From positions 1 to 11,427 of the forward strand of contig JAUVYQ010000087.1 in assembly GCA_030603035.1 (NCBI GenBank): a stretch of DNA of 11,427 bases. The letters run 5' to 3'. This document shows positions 1-6,774 of the stretch, piece after piece (positions within the stretch are counted from its first letter, which is position 1; each line of letters begins with the position of its first letter). The notes beneath the pieces were generated by a model that was not told where the DNA came from, did no database searches, and saw only the letters and a list, made by a program, of their open reading frames with translations. The position numbers and the translations under genes are program-made. The stretch is from Phycisphaerae bacterium. GTDB taxonomy: Bacteria > Planctomycetota > Phycisphaerae > Sedimentisphaerales > SG8-4.

Positions 1-66
1 TGGTATGATCTGGAGCAGAGCCGGCTCATCAGCAACATTGGCTTTGCGGGTTACCTGGGTGAATAA
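1..66 (+). CDS. Possible 3' end of a gene running in from the left
   Basis: Frame 1 is open from the window edge and ends at a TAA at 64-66, giving 21 residues that finish in GFAGYLGE. Codon choice resembles the genes further right. It would converge on, and overlap by 16 bp, the minus-strand membrane-protein gene at 51-632. Frame 2 is also open here, so the reading frame is not certain, and no family can be recognised from so short a tail. Confidence 0.3.
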   Translation, partial: WYDLEQSRLISNIGFAGYLGE

Positions 67-632
67 AAGGTGGGACAAGTTATGGTCGCAACAACCATTA
101 GCAGCCTGAAAAATCCACCTACAAACTTGACGGGCACCCCCAGTTCTTCACCATTGATTATTCGCTTGACAACCCGTTGCATAAGAGCATCCCTGCGCGA
201 AACTCGTGCGATTACTTCGCTCAGAACTATTGCTTCCGGGGAATCAGAGGAAGTGATGTCGAGTCGACCGGACCAAAACTGCCAGAATTCCCAAGTAAAT
301 GGCCACGTGTTGCACAGCATCAGCTTTGCAGCTCGATTCTCAAATTCACCCATTGACGGCATTAAGCACACGAAGGTGTCGGCTAGCACCGCCCATGGTA
401 GAAAAAGGAAACCGATTAAGTTGCGTAATGCCGGGACCTTATGACACAACCATGAAAGTCCTAAAAGAGGACCAAGAAGGGATATCATCCAAACAATGCT
501 AATGGGGATCAGAAGAAGACCGAGGGTGATCGAAACCAGTAACCCGAGCACAAAGGTTGTCACGAATGAAAGCGGCAAGACTATCCATGCAAGCATGATC
601 AAAATAACATTCAGGATTCGGTTGGCAAACAC
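51..632 (-). CDS. Hypothetical small membrane protein
   Basis: This 193-residue protein is not one I recognise. Residues 5-75 are almost entirely hydrophobic and fit two or three membrane segments; residues 95-165 are polar and charged, with a basic stretch (RVSRRDALMQRVVKRI); a last hydrophobic stretch lies near residues 170-188. The chosen start is GTG at 630-632, with AGGAGG (637-642) four bases upstream, a strong but slightly close ribosome site. The next in-frame ATG is residue 13, inside the first hydrophobic segment. It is transcribed divergently from surE, and a perfect consensus promoter on this strand (792-819) points at it with a leader of about 150 nt. It is probably a real inner-membrane protein of unknown role. 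Confidence 0.7.
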   Translation of the reverse strand: MFANRILNVILIMLAWIVLPLSFVTTFVLGLLVSITLGLLLIPISIVWMISLLGPLLGLSWLCHKVPALRNLIGFLFLPWAVLADTFVCLMPSMGEFENRAAKLMLCNTWPFTWEFWQFWSGRLDITSSDSPEAIVLSEVIARVSRRDALMQRVVKRIINGEELGVPVKFVGGFFRLLMVVATITCPTFYSPR

Positions 633-719
633 TTAGCCTCCTGTCTCGCGACAAGTGCCCTAACCTAGTAATATACACAACATACTAATAGTCCCGCCTC
701 GTCTTGTAAATTGGATTTT

Positions 720-760
720 GGTGGGCTAAGTTCGACAGGCTCACTTCAGGAAAGCCCACC
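720..760. repeat. Hairpin-forming REP-like element (GGTGGGCT / AGCCCACC)
   Basis: Perfect 8-bp arms, GGTGGGCT (720-727) and AGCCCACC (753-760), flank 25 bases that include GTTCGACAGGCTC. On the minus strand the element is led by TGTAGGGTG (757-765), which recurs at 10350-10358 at the head of another hairpin. It lies in the predicted leader of the minus-strand gene at 51-632. It has no T-run, so it does not look like an intrinsic terminator. Confidence 0.5.
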
Positions 761-791
761 CTACATTCTACATTCTTCTGCATAATCGGAC

Positions 792-819
792 ATTATATAT
801 TATGCGGCGAAAGTGTCAA
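792..819 (-). promoter_or_regulatory. Sigma-70 promoter for the minus-strand membrane gene
   Basis: On the minus strand TTGACA (819-814) and TATAAT (797-792) are separated by exactly 16 bp, so both hexamers match consensus. Transcription would begin near 785 and run toward the gene starting at 632. Its -35 lies in the left arm of an inverted repeat shared with the divergent surE promoter. Confidence 0.65.
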
Positions 820-850
820 TCCACAGGATGCCCCTACACGGCATTGACAC
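813..850. repeat. 8-bp inverted repeat carrying two divergent -35 boxes
   Basis: GTGTCAAT (813-820) and ATTGACAC (843-850) are perfect inverted repeats with a 22-bp centre. Each arm contains TTGACA, facing outward, so the repeat may simply result from two strong promoters placed back to back, or it may be a symmetric operator. The sequence cannot decide between these. Confidence 0.55.
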
Positions 851-871
851 AAGTAAAGAATAGCGTATAGT
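844..871 (+). promoter_or_regulatory. Sigma-70 promoter for surE-tdh-kbl
   Basis: TTGACA (844-849), a 16-bp spacer and TATAGT (866-871), one mismatch from the -10 consensus. The start point would be near 878, about 50 nt before surE. A second TATAGT at 879-884 comes from the tandem duplication at 859-884, but lies too far from this -35 to be served by it. Confidence 0.6.
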
Positions 872-884
872 AATAGCGTATAGT
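859..884. repeat. 13-bp tandem duplication over the -10 region
   Basis: AATAGCGTATAGT occurs twice head to tail, at 859-871 and 872-884, without mismatch. Each copy ends in the -10-like TATAGT. A recent slippage duplication is the simplest explanation. Confidence 0.75.
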
Positions 885-896
885 AAAGGAAAGCTG

Positions 897-944
897 ATGG
901 CATATAGGCTAAAGATGAAGATAGAGCTATGCAAATATTATTGA
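897..944 (+). CDS. Possible 15-aa leader peptide overlapping the surE start
   Basis: ATG at 897-899 is preceded by AAAGGA (885-890) at a 6-nt spacing, the best ribosome site in this leader. The frame reads [15 protein letters not shown] and stops with TGA at 942-944, 15 nt inside surE in another frame. SurE itself has only a weak purine-rich site (GAAGATAGAG), so its translation could depend on ribosomes arriving from this short frame. The peptide is not similar to anything I know, and chance is a fair alternative. Confidence 0.25.
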   Translation: MAYRLKMKIELCKYY

Positions 945-1681
945 CAAATGACGATGGCATTTTCGCACCGGGCCTGGCGGCAATTTACAAAGAACTGGTC
1001 AAAATGGGGGATGTAACAGTGGTTGCGCCGGATGTCAGCCGCTCAGGCGCCAGCCACAGCATTACATACTCTCGGCCGTTAGTGTGCAATAAGGTCGATA
1101 TTAATCCGCCCCAGGCGGAATTCACGGGCTTTAGCGTGCAGGGCTCCCCCGCCGATTGCGTCAAGCTCGCCGTTATGCAGTTGCACGAAGGCCCGATAGA
1201 CCTGCTCGTTGCCGGCATAAATAACGGGGCAAACGTAGGAATAAACGTCTACTACTCCGGCACCGTTGCCGCAGCGATGGAGGGCGCGCTTTTAGAAATT
1301 CCAGCCGTCGCTATGAGCCTGGCCGCTGAAGAGCAAATGGATTTCGAAAAGGCCGCCGCCTACTGTGCCAAAATTCTGAAAAAGCTTATGCCGGTAAAAA
1401 GCGGCGACGTAATAAATATCAATATACCACAATTATCAAAAGGCGAGCCGAAAGGCGTAAGGGTTGTACCGCAATCAAGCAAAGGGTTTGACGAGTATTA
1501 TATCCGCCAGAAAAACGAACAGGGTCAAACCGTATTCCAGTTAGCCGGCGAGCCAAATCACACCGATGAGACCCCCACCGACACAACGTCACTGATGAAA
1601 GGCTTTATAACTATAACGGCGCTGGCCCCTGATATGACTAATCACGAGAAAACACGCCAGCTCCAACAGATAAAATGGTAG
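929..1681 (+). CDS. surE: 5'-nucleotidase SurE
   Basis: SurE is a metal-dependent cytoplasmic phosphatase that removes phosphate from nucleoside 5'- and 3'-monophosphates (EC 3.1.3.5) and helps stationary-phase survival. The 250 residues match the usual length. Family signatures are visible: the N-terminal NDDG with metal ligands D8 and D9, S39 in SRSGASHS, and N98 in [10 protein letters not shown] followed by [12 protein letters not shown], the usual active-site arrangement. The ATG at 929 is the only reasonable start, since an in-frame TAG lies at 905-907. The gene follows a sigma-70 promoter (844-871) and ends 13 nt before tdh, suggesting cotranscription. SurE is not part of threonine breakdown, so the linkage with tdh-kbl is probably not functional. 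Confidence 0.95.
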   Translation: MQILLTNDDGIFAPGLAAIYKELVKMGDVTVVAPDVSRSGASHSITYSRPLVCNKVDINPPQAEFTGFSVQGSPADCVKLAVMQLHEGPIDLLVAGINNGANVGINVYYSGTVAAAMEGALLEIPAVAMSLAAEEQMDFEKAAAYCAKILKKLMPVKSGDVININIPQLSKGEPKGVRVVPQSSKGFDEYYIRQKNEQGQTVFQLAGEPNHTDETPTDTTSLMKGFITITALAPDMTNHEKTRQLQQIKW

Positions 1682-1694
1682 GAGAACTCAGGCA

Positions 1695-2723
1695 ATGAAA
1701 GCATTAGTTAAAAAGAGTCCTGAACCCGGCCTTTGGTTAGAAGATGTGCACACACCACAAATCAGTATCAATGATGTGCTTATAAAAATTCGCAAGACCT
1801 CAATTTGCGGCACCGACCTTCATATATTCAACTGGGACGCCTGGGCCCAAAAAACGATAAAACCGCCTATGGTTATAGGCCATGAATTCGTCGGCACTAT
1901 CGAGAAAATGGGCAGCAACGTCCACGACTTCAAACTGGGCGACCTTGTTAGTGGCGAAGGGCATCTCGTCTGCGGACGCTGCAGGAATTGCCTTGCCGGA
2001 AGAAGGCATCTTTGTAAGGACCCGAAGGGTATCGGCGTCAATCGCGACGGCGCTTTCGCCGAATATTTAGCCATCCCCGTCACCAACGTATGGTATTGCG
2101 ATACCAGGATACCCACGGACGTACTTACCTGTTTTGACCCCTTGGGTAATGCGGTGCACACTGCCCTGTCTTTTGACCTGGTAGGAGAGGATGTACTGAT
2201 AACCGGCGCCGGCCCCATCGGAATTATGACGGTCGCTATCGCCAAACAAGCCGGCGCTCGCTACGTCGTGGTCACCGACATAAATCCATATCGCCTAAAA
2301 CTGGCCAAAAAAATGGGGCCTACGCTGACACTGGACGTCAGAACTGAAAGAATCGAAGACGCCGTCAAGAAACTCGATATGAAGGAGGGATTCGATGTCG
2401 GTCTTGAAATGTCGGGAAGCCCTGACGCATTCAAAAGTATGCTTAAAAATATGTGCCATGGCGGTAAAATCGCCCTTCTGGGAATAATGCCGGAAACTCC
2501 TATTGACTGGGACTATGTCGTCTTCAACGGCCTTACCATTAAGGGTATCTACGGCAGGAAAATGTACGAAACCTGGTATAAGGCGACTATGCTTATTCAA
2601 AAGGGACTCGATATCACCCCGATTATTACTCATCGCTTGCACTATACCGAATATATTAAGGGATTTGAAGTGATGCAATCGGGCAAATCGGGAAAAGTCA
2701 TTTTGGATTGGACTGAAAAATAA
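1695..2723 (+). CDS. tdh: L-threonine 3-dehydrogenase
   Basis: Tdh oxidises L-threonine to 2-amino-3-ketobutyrate with NAD+ (EC 1.1.1.103), the first step of the threonine-to-glycine route. The 342 residues compare with about 341 for E. coli Tdh, and it is a zinc medium-chain dehydrogenase. Catalytic zinc ligands are C38 (SICGTDLH), H63 and E64 (GHE). The structural zinc set is C93, C96, C99 and C107. The NAD fold shows GAGPIG (171-176) with the acidic D195 that favours NAD over NADP. The ribosome site AGGAGA overlaps the surE stop, and the start lies 13 nt beyond that stop. The next gene, kbl, encodes the partner enzyme, which makes the assignment very secure. Confidence 0.96.
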   Translation: MKALVKKSPEPGLWLEDVHTPQISINDVLIKIRKTSICGTDLHIFNWDAWAQKTIKPPMVIGHEFVGTIEKMGSNVHDFKLGDLVSGEGHLVCGRCRNCLAGRRHLCKDPKGIGVNRDGAFAEYLAIPVTNVWYCDTRIPTDVLTCFDPLGNAVHTALSFDLVGEDVLITGAGPIGIMTVAIAKQAGARYVVVTDINPYRLKLAKKMGPTLTLDVRTERIEDAVKKLDMKEGFDVGLEMSGSPDAFKSMLKNMCHGGKIALLGIMPETPIDWDYVVFNGLTIKGIYGRKMYETWYKATMLIQKGLDITPIITHRLHYTEYIKGFEVMQSGKSGKVILDWTEK

Positions 2724-2757
2724 AAAATCGGCCTATAACAATTGTAGGGGACAGGGT

Positions 2758-3942
2758 ATGTTCGGAGCAATGAAATCTCATATAACTGAAGAGCTTAAAC
2801 AAATAAAGGACAGCGGCCTCTACAAGGCGGAAAGAATCATAACCAGTCCGCAGCAAGCTACCATTACGGTTCGAGGTGGACAAAAAGTCCTTAATTTATG
2901 CGCCAACAACTATCTGGGCCTCGCGGACCACCCCGAAGTTATTCGAGCCGCACAGGACAGTTACGCCAAATGGGGATACGGCCTGTCCTCCGTCCGCTTC
3001 ATTTGCGGCACACAGGAAATACACAAACAGTTGGAAAAGAAAATCTCCAAATTTCTGGGCACCGAAGATACTATCTTGTATAGCTCCTGCTTTGATGCCA
3101 ACACCGGATTGTTCGAAACCTTACTCACCGCAGACGATGCCGTCATAAGCGACAACCTCAACCACGCCAGCATTATCGACGGCATACGCCTTTGCAAGGC
3201 CCAGCGTCTGCGGTTTGAAAACTCCAATATGCAGGATTTGGAGGACAAATTACAGCAGGCCCAATCGGCGCGGTTTCGCCTGATTGCGACCGATGGTGTA
3301 TTTTCAATGGACGGAACTATCGCCAAGCTCGACCAAATCTGTCAACTCGCAGAAAAATATAACGCCCTCGTGATGGTGGACGATTCGCACGCAGTCGGTG
3401 TGCTCGGCAAACGCGGAAGAGGCACTCATGAACACCGTGACGTAATGGGACGCATCGATATTATCACCGGCACGTTCGGCAAAGCCCTCGGCGGCGCCAG
3501 CGGCGGATACACCAGCGGAAGAAAAGAAATTATCGAAATTCTGCGGCAGAGGTCACGCCCGTATCTTTTCTCCAACACCCTGGCACCGGCTATCGTCGCT
3601 ACATCGCTGAAAGTGCTCGACATCCTCTCCGCTTCCACTGATTTACGAGATAAGCTCCAGGAAAACACACGCTATTTTAGAGAACAAATAGCCAAACTCG
3701 GATTAGACGTTATAGGCGGCGAACACCCAATCGTGCCGATTATGCTCGGCGATGCGGCCCTCGCCCAAAAAATGGCACAGAAACTTTTGGAAAGGGGCGT
3801 TTATGTAATAGGATTTTCCTATCCTGTGGTTCCCAGAGGCGCTGCACGAATTCGCACCCAGATATCGGCGGCCCACAACAAGGAAGATTTGGATTTTGCC
3901 ATCGAGAAAATTGCAGAGGTCAAACAGGAGCTGGATATCTGA
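2758..3942 (+). CDS. kbl: Glycine C-acetyltransferase (2-amino-3-ketobutyrate CoA ligase)
   Basis: Kbl is a PLP enzyme that splits the unstable 2-amino-3-ketobutyrate made by Tdh with CoA, giving glycine and acetyl-CoA (EC 2.3.1.29). The 394 residues match the family (about 398 in E. coli). It belongs to the alpha-oxoamine synthase group: VDDSHAVG holds D209, which contacts the PLP ring nitrogen, and H211; TFGKALGG holds K242, the PLP Schiff-base lysine. ATG at 2758 has AGGGGA (2746-2751) six bases upstream. It starts 34 nt after tdh, on the same strand. Tdh and Kbl are known to channel the intermediate, and the E. coli order is kbl-tdh, the reverse of this one. No clear terminator follows. 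Confidence 0.96.
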   Translation: MFGAMKSHITEELKQIKDSGLYKAERIITSPQQATITVRGGQKVLNLCANNYLGLADHPEVIRAAQDSYAKWGYGLSSVRFICGTQEIHKQLEKKISKFLGTEDTILYSSCFDANTGLFETLLTADDAVISDNLNHASIIDGIRLCKAQRLRFENSNMQDLEDKLQQAQSARFRLIATDGVFSMDGTIAKLDQICQLAEKYNALVMVDDSHAVGVLGKRGRGTHEHRDVMGRIDIITGTFGKALGGASGGYTSGRKEIIEILRQRSRPYLFSNTLAPAIVATSLKVLDILSASTDLRDKLQENTRYFREQIAKLGLDVIGGEHPIVPIMLGDAALAQKMAQKLLERGVYVIGFSYPVVPRGAARIRTQISAAHNKEDLDFAIEKIAEVKQELDI

Positions 3943-3996
3943 CCGGCTAAAATGCCCGAGCTGGCCCTTATCGTTGTTATCCTACCAAAAAAGGTT

Positions 3997-4025
3997 TTGA
4001 CATACTCGGTTCGGCCTAATATAAT
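3997..4025 (+). promoter_or_regulatory. Perfect consensus sigma-70 promoter after kbl
   Basis: TTGACA (3997-4002), a 17-bp spacer and TATAAT (4020-4025): both hexamers and the spacing are ideal. Transcription would start near 4032 and cross the prepilin-like remnant before reaching the gene at 4355, whose only evident promoter this is. Confidence 0.65.
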
Positions 4026-4027
4026 AG

Positions 4028-4273
4028 TGTATAGACCAGTGGGAAGAACACAAAATTAACGGAACAGAAAGCCGGTTTTGCGCATCCTATAGGTGGGGAA
4101 ACGACCGTAATAAGAAAGGTGCATCATTTAAGATATTCTTGTTTTTCTGCCGAACAGGCGTTATGGTGTTTGTCGACGGGCATGTAGATTCCATAAGAGC
4201 GGAGGACCAAAAAGAGATCGGCACCTTTATATTACTCTGGCCGGAAGCATCCTTACCCGATTGGTACTAAAAC
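4028..4273 (+). pseudogene. C-terminal remnant of a prepilin-type (H-X9-DG / DUF1559-like) gene
   Basis: The frame is open for 81 codons from just after a TAG at 4025-4027 to a TAA at 4271-4273. Its second half reads VMVFVDGHVDSI (about 4160-4198) and ends with LLWPEASLPDWY. The FVDGHV motif near the C-terminus is typical of the prepilin-type H-X9-DG proteins that planctomycetes carry in many copies. The N-terminal prepilin helix (FTLIELLVVI type) is absent, the histidine expected ten residues before DG is phenylalanine, and no good start exists except ATG 4163, which would give only 36 residues. I read it as a decayed fragment; an expressed short protein is possible but less likely. Confidence 0.45.
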
Positions 4274-4354
4274 TGACCCGTCCTTTTCTTTGATTTCTCT
4301 GGCAGAAGCATCAGCCCTTGCTGAACCGACAATCTTAAAAAAAGCCCTGAGTAA

Positions 4355-4933
4355 ATGTTCGATATTTTTGAACAGCCCTGGACACTGCTGATTACAGCAA
4401 TTCTCGTTTTACTTGTGATGCTGATGCTCCGCAGGATTCTCCCGGAAAAAAAGCATTGGGGACAATGGCTCCTGCCAGCCTTTTTGACTGTCGCTGCTTT
4501 TGGGTTCGACCTGCTCGTTAAAACCGATACCGAGAAAATCAACGCCGTAATTAAAACAGGGATAAAAGCCGTCGAAGAAGAAAATTCCGATGCAATCGAG
4601 GCAATTATTTCCGATAACTACCACGACTCATATCACAACACGAAAAAAGATTTGACGGAGCACTGCAGAGCAAGGCTGTCAGAGCCGCTGGTTGCAAAAA
4701 ATAAAAAAAGACCTCCGATAATAGAAATATCACCTCCAAACGCAACTGTCGTTGTGACGGTCATAGTACATTTTGACAAACAAAGTTACATTTATCGAGA
4801 ATTCAACAAACCTTTTGTGATAATAAAAGTAAGATTAAACCTGCAAAAAGGGCAGGATAAAAGATGGCTTATCAACCGGGCCGAAGTACTCCAGCTCGAC
4901 AGGCAACCCGTCAAATGGCGAGACATCAAATAG
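4355..4933 (+). CDS. Hypothetical protein, two membrane segments and an NTF2-like domain
   Basis: The 192-residue protein has two N-terminal hydrophobic segments, about residues 9-25 and 37-54, joined by a basic loop (RRILPEKKHW). From about residue 58 onward the pattern resembles an NTF2-like (cystatin-like) fold: a helix INAVIKTGIKAVEEENSD, then DNYHDSYHNTKKDL, then alternating beta strands ending in KRWLINRAEVLQL. Such tails are often small binding modules, but no ligand can be named. The start ATG 4355 has only a weak ribosome site (CTGAG). It stands alone between kbl and the pilT-like operon, downstream of the consensus promoter at 3997. The fold call rests on pattern only. Confidence 0.75.
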   Translation: MFDIFEQPWTLLITAILVLLVMLMLRRILPEKKHWGQWLLPAFLTVAAFGFDLLVKTDTEKINAVIKTGIKAVEEENSDAIEAIISDNYHDSYHNTKKDLTEHCRARLSEPLVAKNKKRPPIIEISPPNATVVVTVIVHFDKQSYIYREFNKPFVIIKVRLNLQKGQDKRWLINRAEVLQLDRQPVKWRDIK

Positions 4934-5040
4934 TCATCTTGAATCATACCTCAGTTTATAAAGTATCAACATAGTCGGCTTTGGAACTGTAGCTCTCCGA
5001 CGGTCACGATTGACCCCAAGTGTTTCCCACCGAAGAATAA

Positions 5041-5105
5041 ATAATTCGGGACAGCCATCTACGGATAATTCGGATAATTCGGGGATAATTCGGGACAGCC
5101 ACCTA
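5041..5105. repeat. Direct repeats of a REP or transposon-remnant type
   Basis: A 21-bp sequence (5041-5061, beginning ATAATTCGGGACAGCC) recurs at 5085-5105 with one mismatch. Two more GGATAATTC units sit between (5063-5071, 5072-5080). From memory, GGGACAGCCACCTATTT tracts commonly lie beside Y1-type (REP-associated, IS200-like) transposase genes; no transposase gene is present here, so this would be a decayed end or a non-autonomous copy. Confidence 0.5.
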
Positions 5106-5182
5106 TTTTTCCAAGGCAAACGAGCACCGATTTTCCTGCGTTTCCTTGCTTCAAAAACTTGCCGTTTCCTCAAAAACACCAA

Positions 5183-5197
5183 AAGTCCAGTGGACTT
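5183..5197. repeat. 15-bp interrupted palindrome AAGTCCA-G-TGGACTT
   Basis: Seven-base arms around a single G, followed by two ATTGTAC units (5198-5204, 5208-5214) exactly 10 bp apart. This could be a protein-binding site upstream of the pilT-like promoter, but it lies about 160 bp away and may simply be part of the repeat-rich DNA. Confidence 0.35.
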
Positions 5198-5293
5198 ATT
5201 GTACCCAATTGTACATCTAATTATAGGACGTTTCAAGACACAAGTCAAGCGGATGTGCTGAAAATCAATAATATTGTTCAAACATCAAGCTTG

Positions 5294-5355
5294 ACCCCGT
5301 TAGAAGTCAGTGACTCACTTCTAATGGGGCAAAAAGGGAAAATTTCTAACGGGGT
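5294..5355. repeat. Three-copy inverted element abutting the pilT-like promoter
   Basis: Copy A (CCCCGTTAGAAGT, 5295-5307) pairs with copy B (ACTTCTAATGGGG, 5317-5329) over 13 positions with one G-T, across a 9-nt loop. Extended by one base, A (ACCCCGTTAGAA, 5294-5305) also pairs perfectly over 12 bases with copy C (TTCTAACGGGGT, 5344-5355). A:B and A:C pairings exclude each other. Copy C runs into the TTGACA -35 box. The element is upstream of the start point, so it would act as DNA, or in RNA only if transcription enters from the left. Confidence 0.6.
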
Positions 5356-5382
5356 TGACAATTCGCGGCAAATCGCTATAAT
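5355..5382 (+). promoter_or_regulatory. Perfect-hexamer sigma-70 promoter of the pilT-like operon
   Basis: TTGACA (5355-5360), a 16-bp spacer and TATAAT (5377-5382). The start point near 5389 leaves a leader of about 120 nt before the ATG at 5509. The -35 overlaps the last base of the inverted element at 5294-5355, so a protein bound there would block or adjust it. Confidence 0.7.
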
Positions 5383-5394
5383 ATAACTATATAA

Positions 5395-5490
5395 GGGCCT
5401 AACTTTACAAATCTTATGGTAAAGTAATGCTCTGCTAAGCCCGCAAATGGCAATAAACCCGGACGTCGGGGAAAAATTAGTTTATAAACT
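5395..5490 (+). promoter_or_regulatory. Structured-looking 5' leader of the pilT-like gene
   Basis: Possible pairings include GGGC (5395-5398) with GCCC (5439-5442), enclosing CTTTAC (5403-5408) with GTAAAG (5419-5424); CCCG (5458-5461) with CGGG (5467-5470); and a perfect 12-bp palindrome AGTTTATAAACT (5479-5490) just before the ribosome site. I compared it by eye with the c-di-GMP-I and fluoride riboswitch patterns and found no match. Sequence alone does not show that it folds or regulates. Confidence 0.3.
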
Positions 5491-5508
5491 TTGAGGTCGG
5501 TACTAATT

Positions 5509-6642
5509 ATGGCTGCAGAACAACCTATCGGCACATACACAAATCTCGACCATGAGCCGGGCTTGAACAAGTTCTTCAGGGCCGCTATCAAAACTCAGGC
5601 AAACGACCTGCACCTCAAGGTCGGACAGCCGCCGAAATTACGCCTCTACGGAGAACTGAAAAACCTTAAGGGCGAACCAATAACTCAACAGAGAATAGAA
5701 GAAATGGTCTTCGAGATACTAAGTCCAGTCCAGAAGGAGTTCTTCTTGAAAAACGGCACCGTGGACTTCGCCTACGAAATCGGCGATGAAGACCGCTTCA
5801 GAATAAACGTATTTCGCCAGCGAGGTATGATTAGTCTTGCAGCAAGACGCGTCAGCGCCTACGTCCCGCCGTTTGAAGAGCTGTATCTGCCGCCGATTCT
5901 GAAAAAGATAGCCGACGGCACTCAGGGTCTGGTTCTTGTAGTAGGCCCTACCGGCTGCGGTAAAACCACAACAATCGCTTCAATGATAGACTATGTAAAC
6001 CGCACACGCTTCTGTCACATAGTTACAATCGAAGACCCCATCGAGTATCTCTTTAAGGACAAGAAGGCAATCGTCTCACAAAGGGAAGTCGGTATTGACA
6101 TAGAGGACTTTGAGCAGGCCTTGAAATATCTAATGCGACAGGACCCTGACGTAGTCTTCGTCGGCGAAATGCGCGATGACAAAACCGTTACAGCCGGAAT
6201 GAGGGCCGCCGAAACCGGCCATCTTGTCTTCGGAACGATGCACTCGCCAAATGCCTCTCAGGCTGTGCACCGACTTTTAGACCTCTTCCCGCCGGGCGAA
6301 AGAGACCTTACAAGGCAAACTTTAAGTCTCGCACTTAAAGCAATCATCAGCCAGATATTGCTGCCCTGCCTCAAGGAAGGGGTGGACCGAATACCTGCTG
6401 TCGAGATACTTCTTGCAAACCCGTCCGTCAGAAAACTGATTTCCGAAGGACGCGAAGCCGACTTGCCCAGCGTTATCCGGGCCTGTCGAGAGGAAGGCAT
6501 GCTGGACTTTACAGATAACCTTTGTGAGCTCGTCAAAAACGGCTCGATTGACCCAAAGGACGCATATAAATATGCACCAAGCGTAGAAGAGCTAAAAATG
6601 GCGCTAAAGGGAATCAGAACTACCACCGAAGGTATCTTGTAA
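5509..6642 (+). CDS. pilT: PilT-type ATPase (type IV pilus retraction / T2SS ATPase family)
   Basis: PilT-family proteins are cytoplasmic hexameric ATPases that pull subunits out of type IV pili. All family motifs are intact in this 377-residue protein: Walker A GPTGCGKTT (146-154, K152), Asp box TIEDPIEY (E175, D176), Walker B DPDVVFVGEMRD (212-223, E220) and His box TGHLVFGTMHS (H238, H245). An N-terminal PAS-like region includes DLHLKVGQPPKLRLYG. Length fits PilT/PilU rather than the longer PilB. I take ATG 5509, with GAGG at 5493-5496; an in-frame TTG at 5491 would overlap that site. It leads an apparent operon with a degenerate GspE-like gene and a CvpA-like gene, and no pilin or inner-membrane PilC gene lies in the window, so the machine it serves is uncertain. 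Confidence 0.9.
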   Translation: MAAEQPIGTYTNLDHEPGLNKFFRAAIKTQANDLHLKVGQPPKLRLYGELKNLKGEPITQQRIEEMVFEILSPVQKEFFLKNGTVDFAYEIGDEDRFRINVFRQRGMISLAARRVSAYVPPFEELYLPPILKKIADGTQGLVLVVGPTGCGKTTTIASMIDYVNRTRFCHIVTIEDPIEYLFKDKKAIVSQREVGIDIEDFEQALKYLMRQDPDVVFVGEMRDDKTVTAGMRAAETGHLVFGTMHSPNASQAVHRLLDLFPPGERDLTRQTLSLALKAIISQILLPCLKEGVDRIPAVEILLANPSVRKLISEGREADLPSVIRACREEGMLDFTDNLCELVKNGSIDPKDAYKYAPSVEELKMALKGIRTTTEGIL

Positions 6643-6683
6643 GAGTTAAAACCTAAAAACTTAAAGCGAAAAACGTACTAACA

Positions 6684-6729
6684 AAATTCGAATATGGATA
6701 CATACGCTTCTGACAGGCGTATCGAATTT
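6684..6729 (+). other. Nested hairpin between the pilT-like and GspE-like genes
   Basis: AAATTCGA (6684-6691) pairs perfectly with TCGAATTT (6722-6729), and TACGC (6703-6707) pairs with GCGTA (6717-6721) inside. It covers the upstream ATG at 6694, supporting initiation at 6775 rather than there. It may tune expression or mRNA stability between the two genes. Confidence 0.4.
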
Positions 6730-6774
6730 CATATTTCATCCTTCGCTTTCTTTTTGTTGGGTATGGAGCATCTT

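Noticed and set aside
3952..4059. 35-aa frame after kbl (ATG 3952)
   Set aside because: It overlaps the consensus promoter, has no ribosome site and resembles no protein.
4934..5281. Minus-strand 115-aa frame over the transposon-like repeats
   Set aside because: It translates direct repeats and other non-coding repeats, has no ribosome site and no coherent domain; at most a fragment of a transposase end.
5395..5475. c-di-GMP or fluoride riboswitch in the pilT-like leader
   Set aside because: The conserved core bases of those classes are not present in order.
5491..5508. TTG start for the PilT-like protein
   Set aside because: It overlaps the GAGG that serves ATG 5509, and nothing like a ribosome site precedes it.
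6694..6774. Longer N-terminus for the GspE-like protein starting at ATG 6694
   Set aside because: No ribosome site precedes it, the region folds into a nested hairpin, and ATG 6775 has GGAG at an ideal distance with the membrane anchor following.
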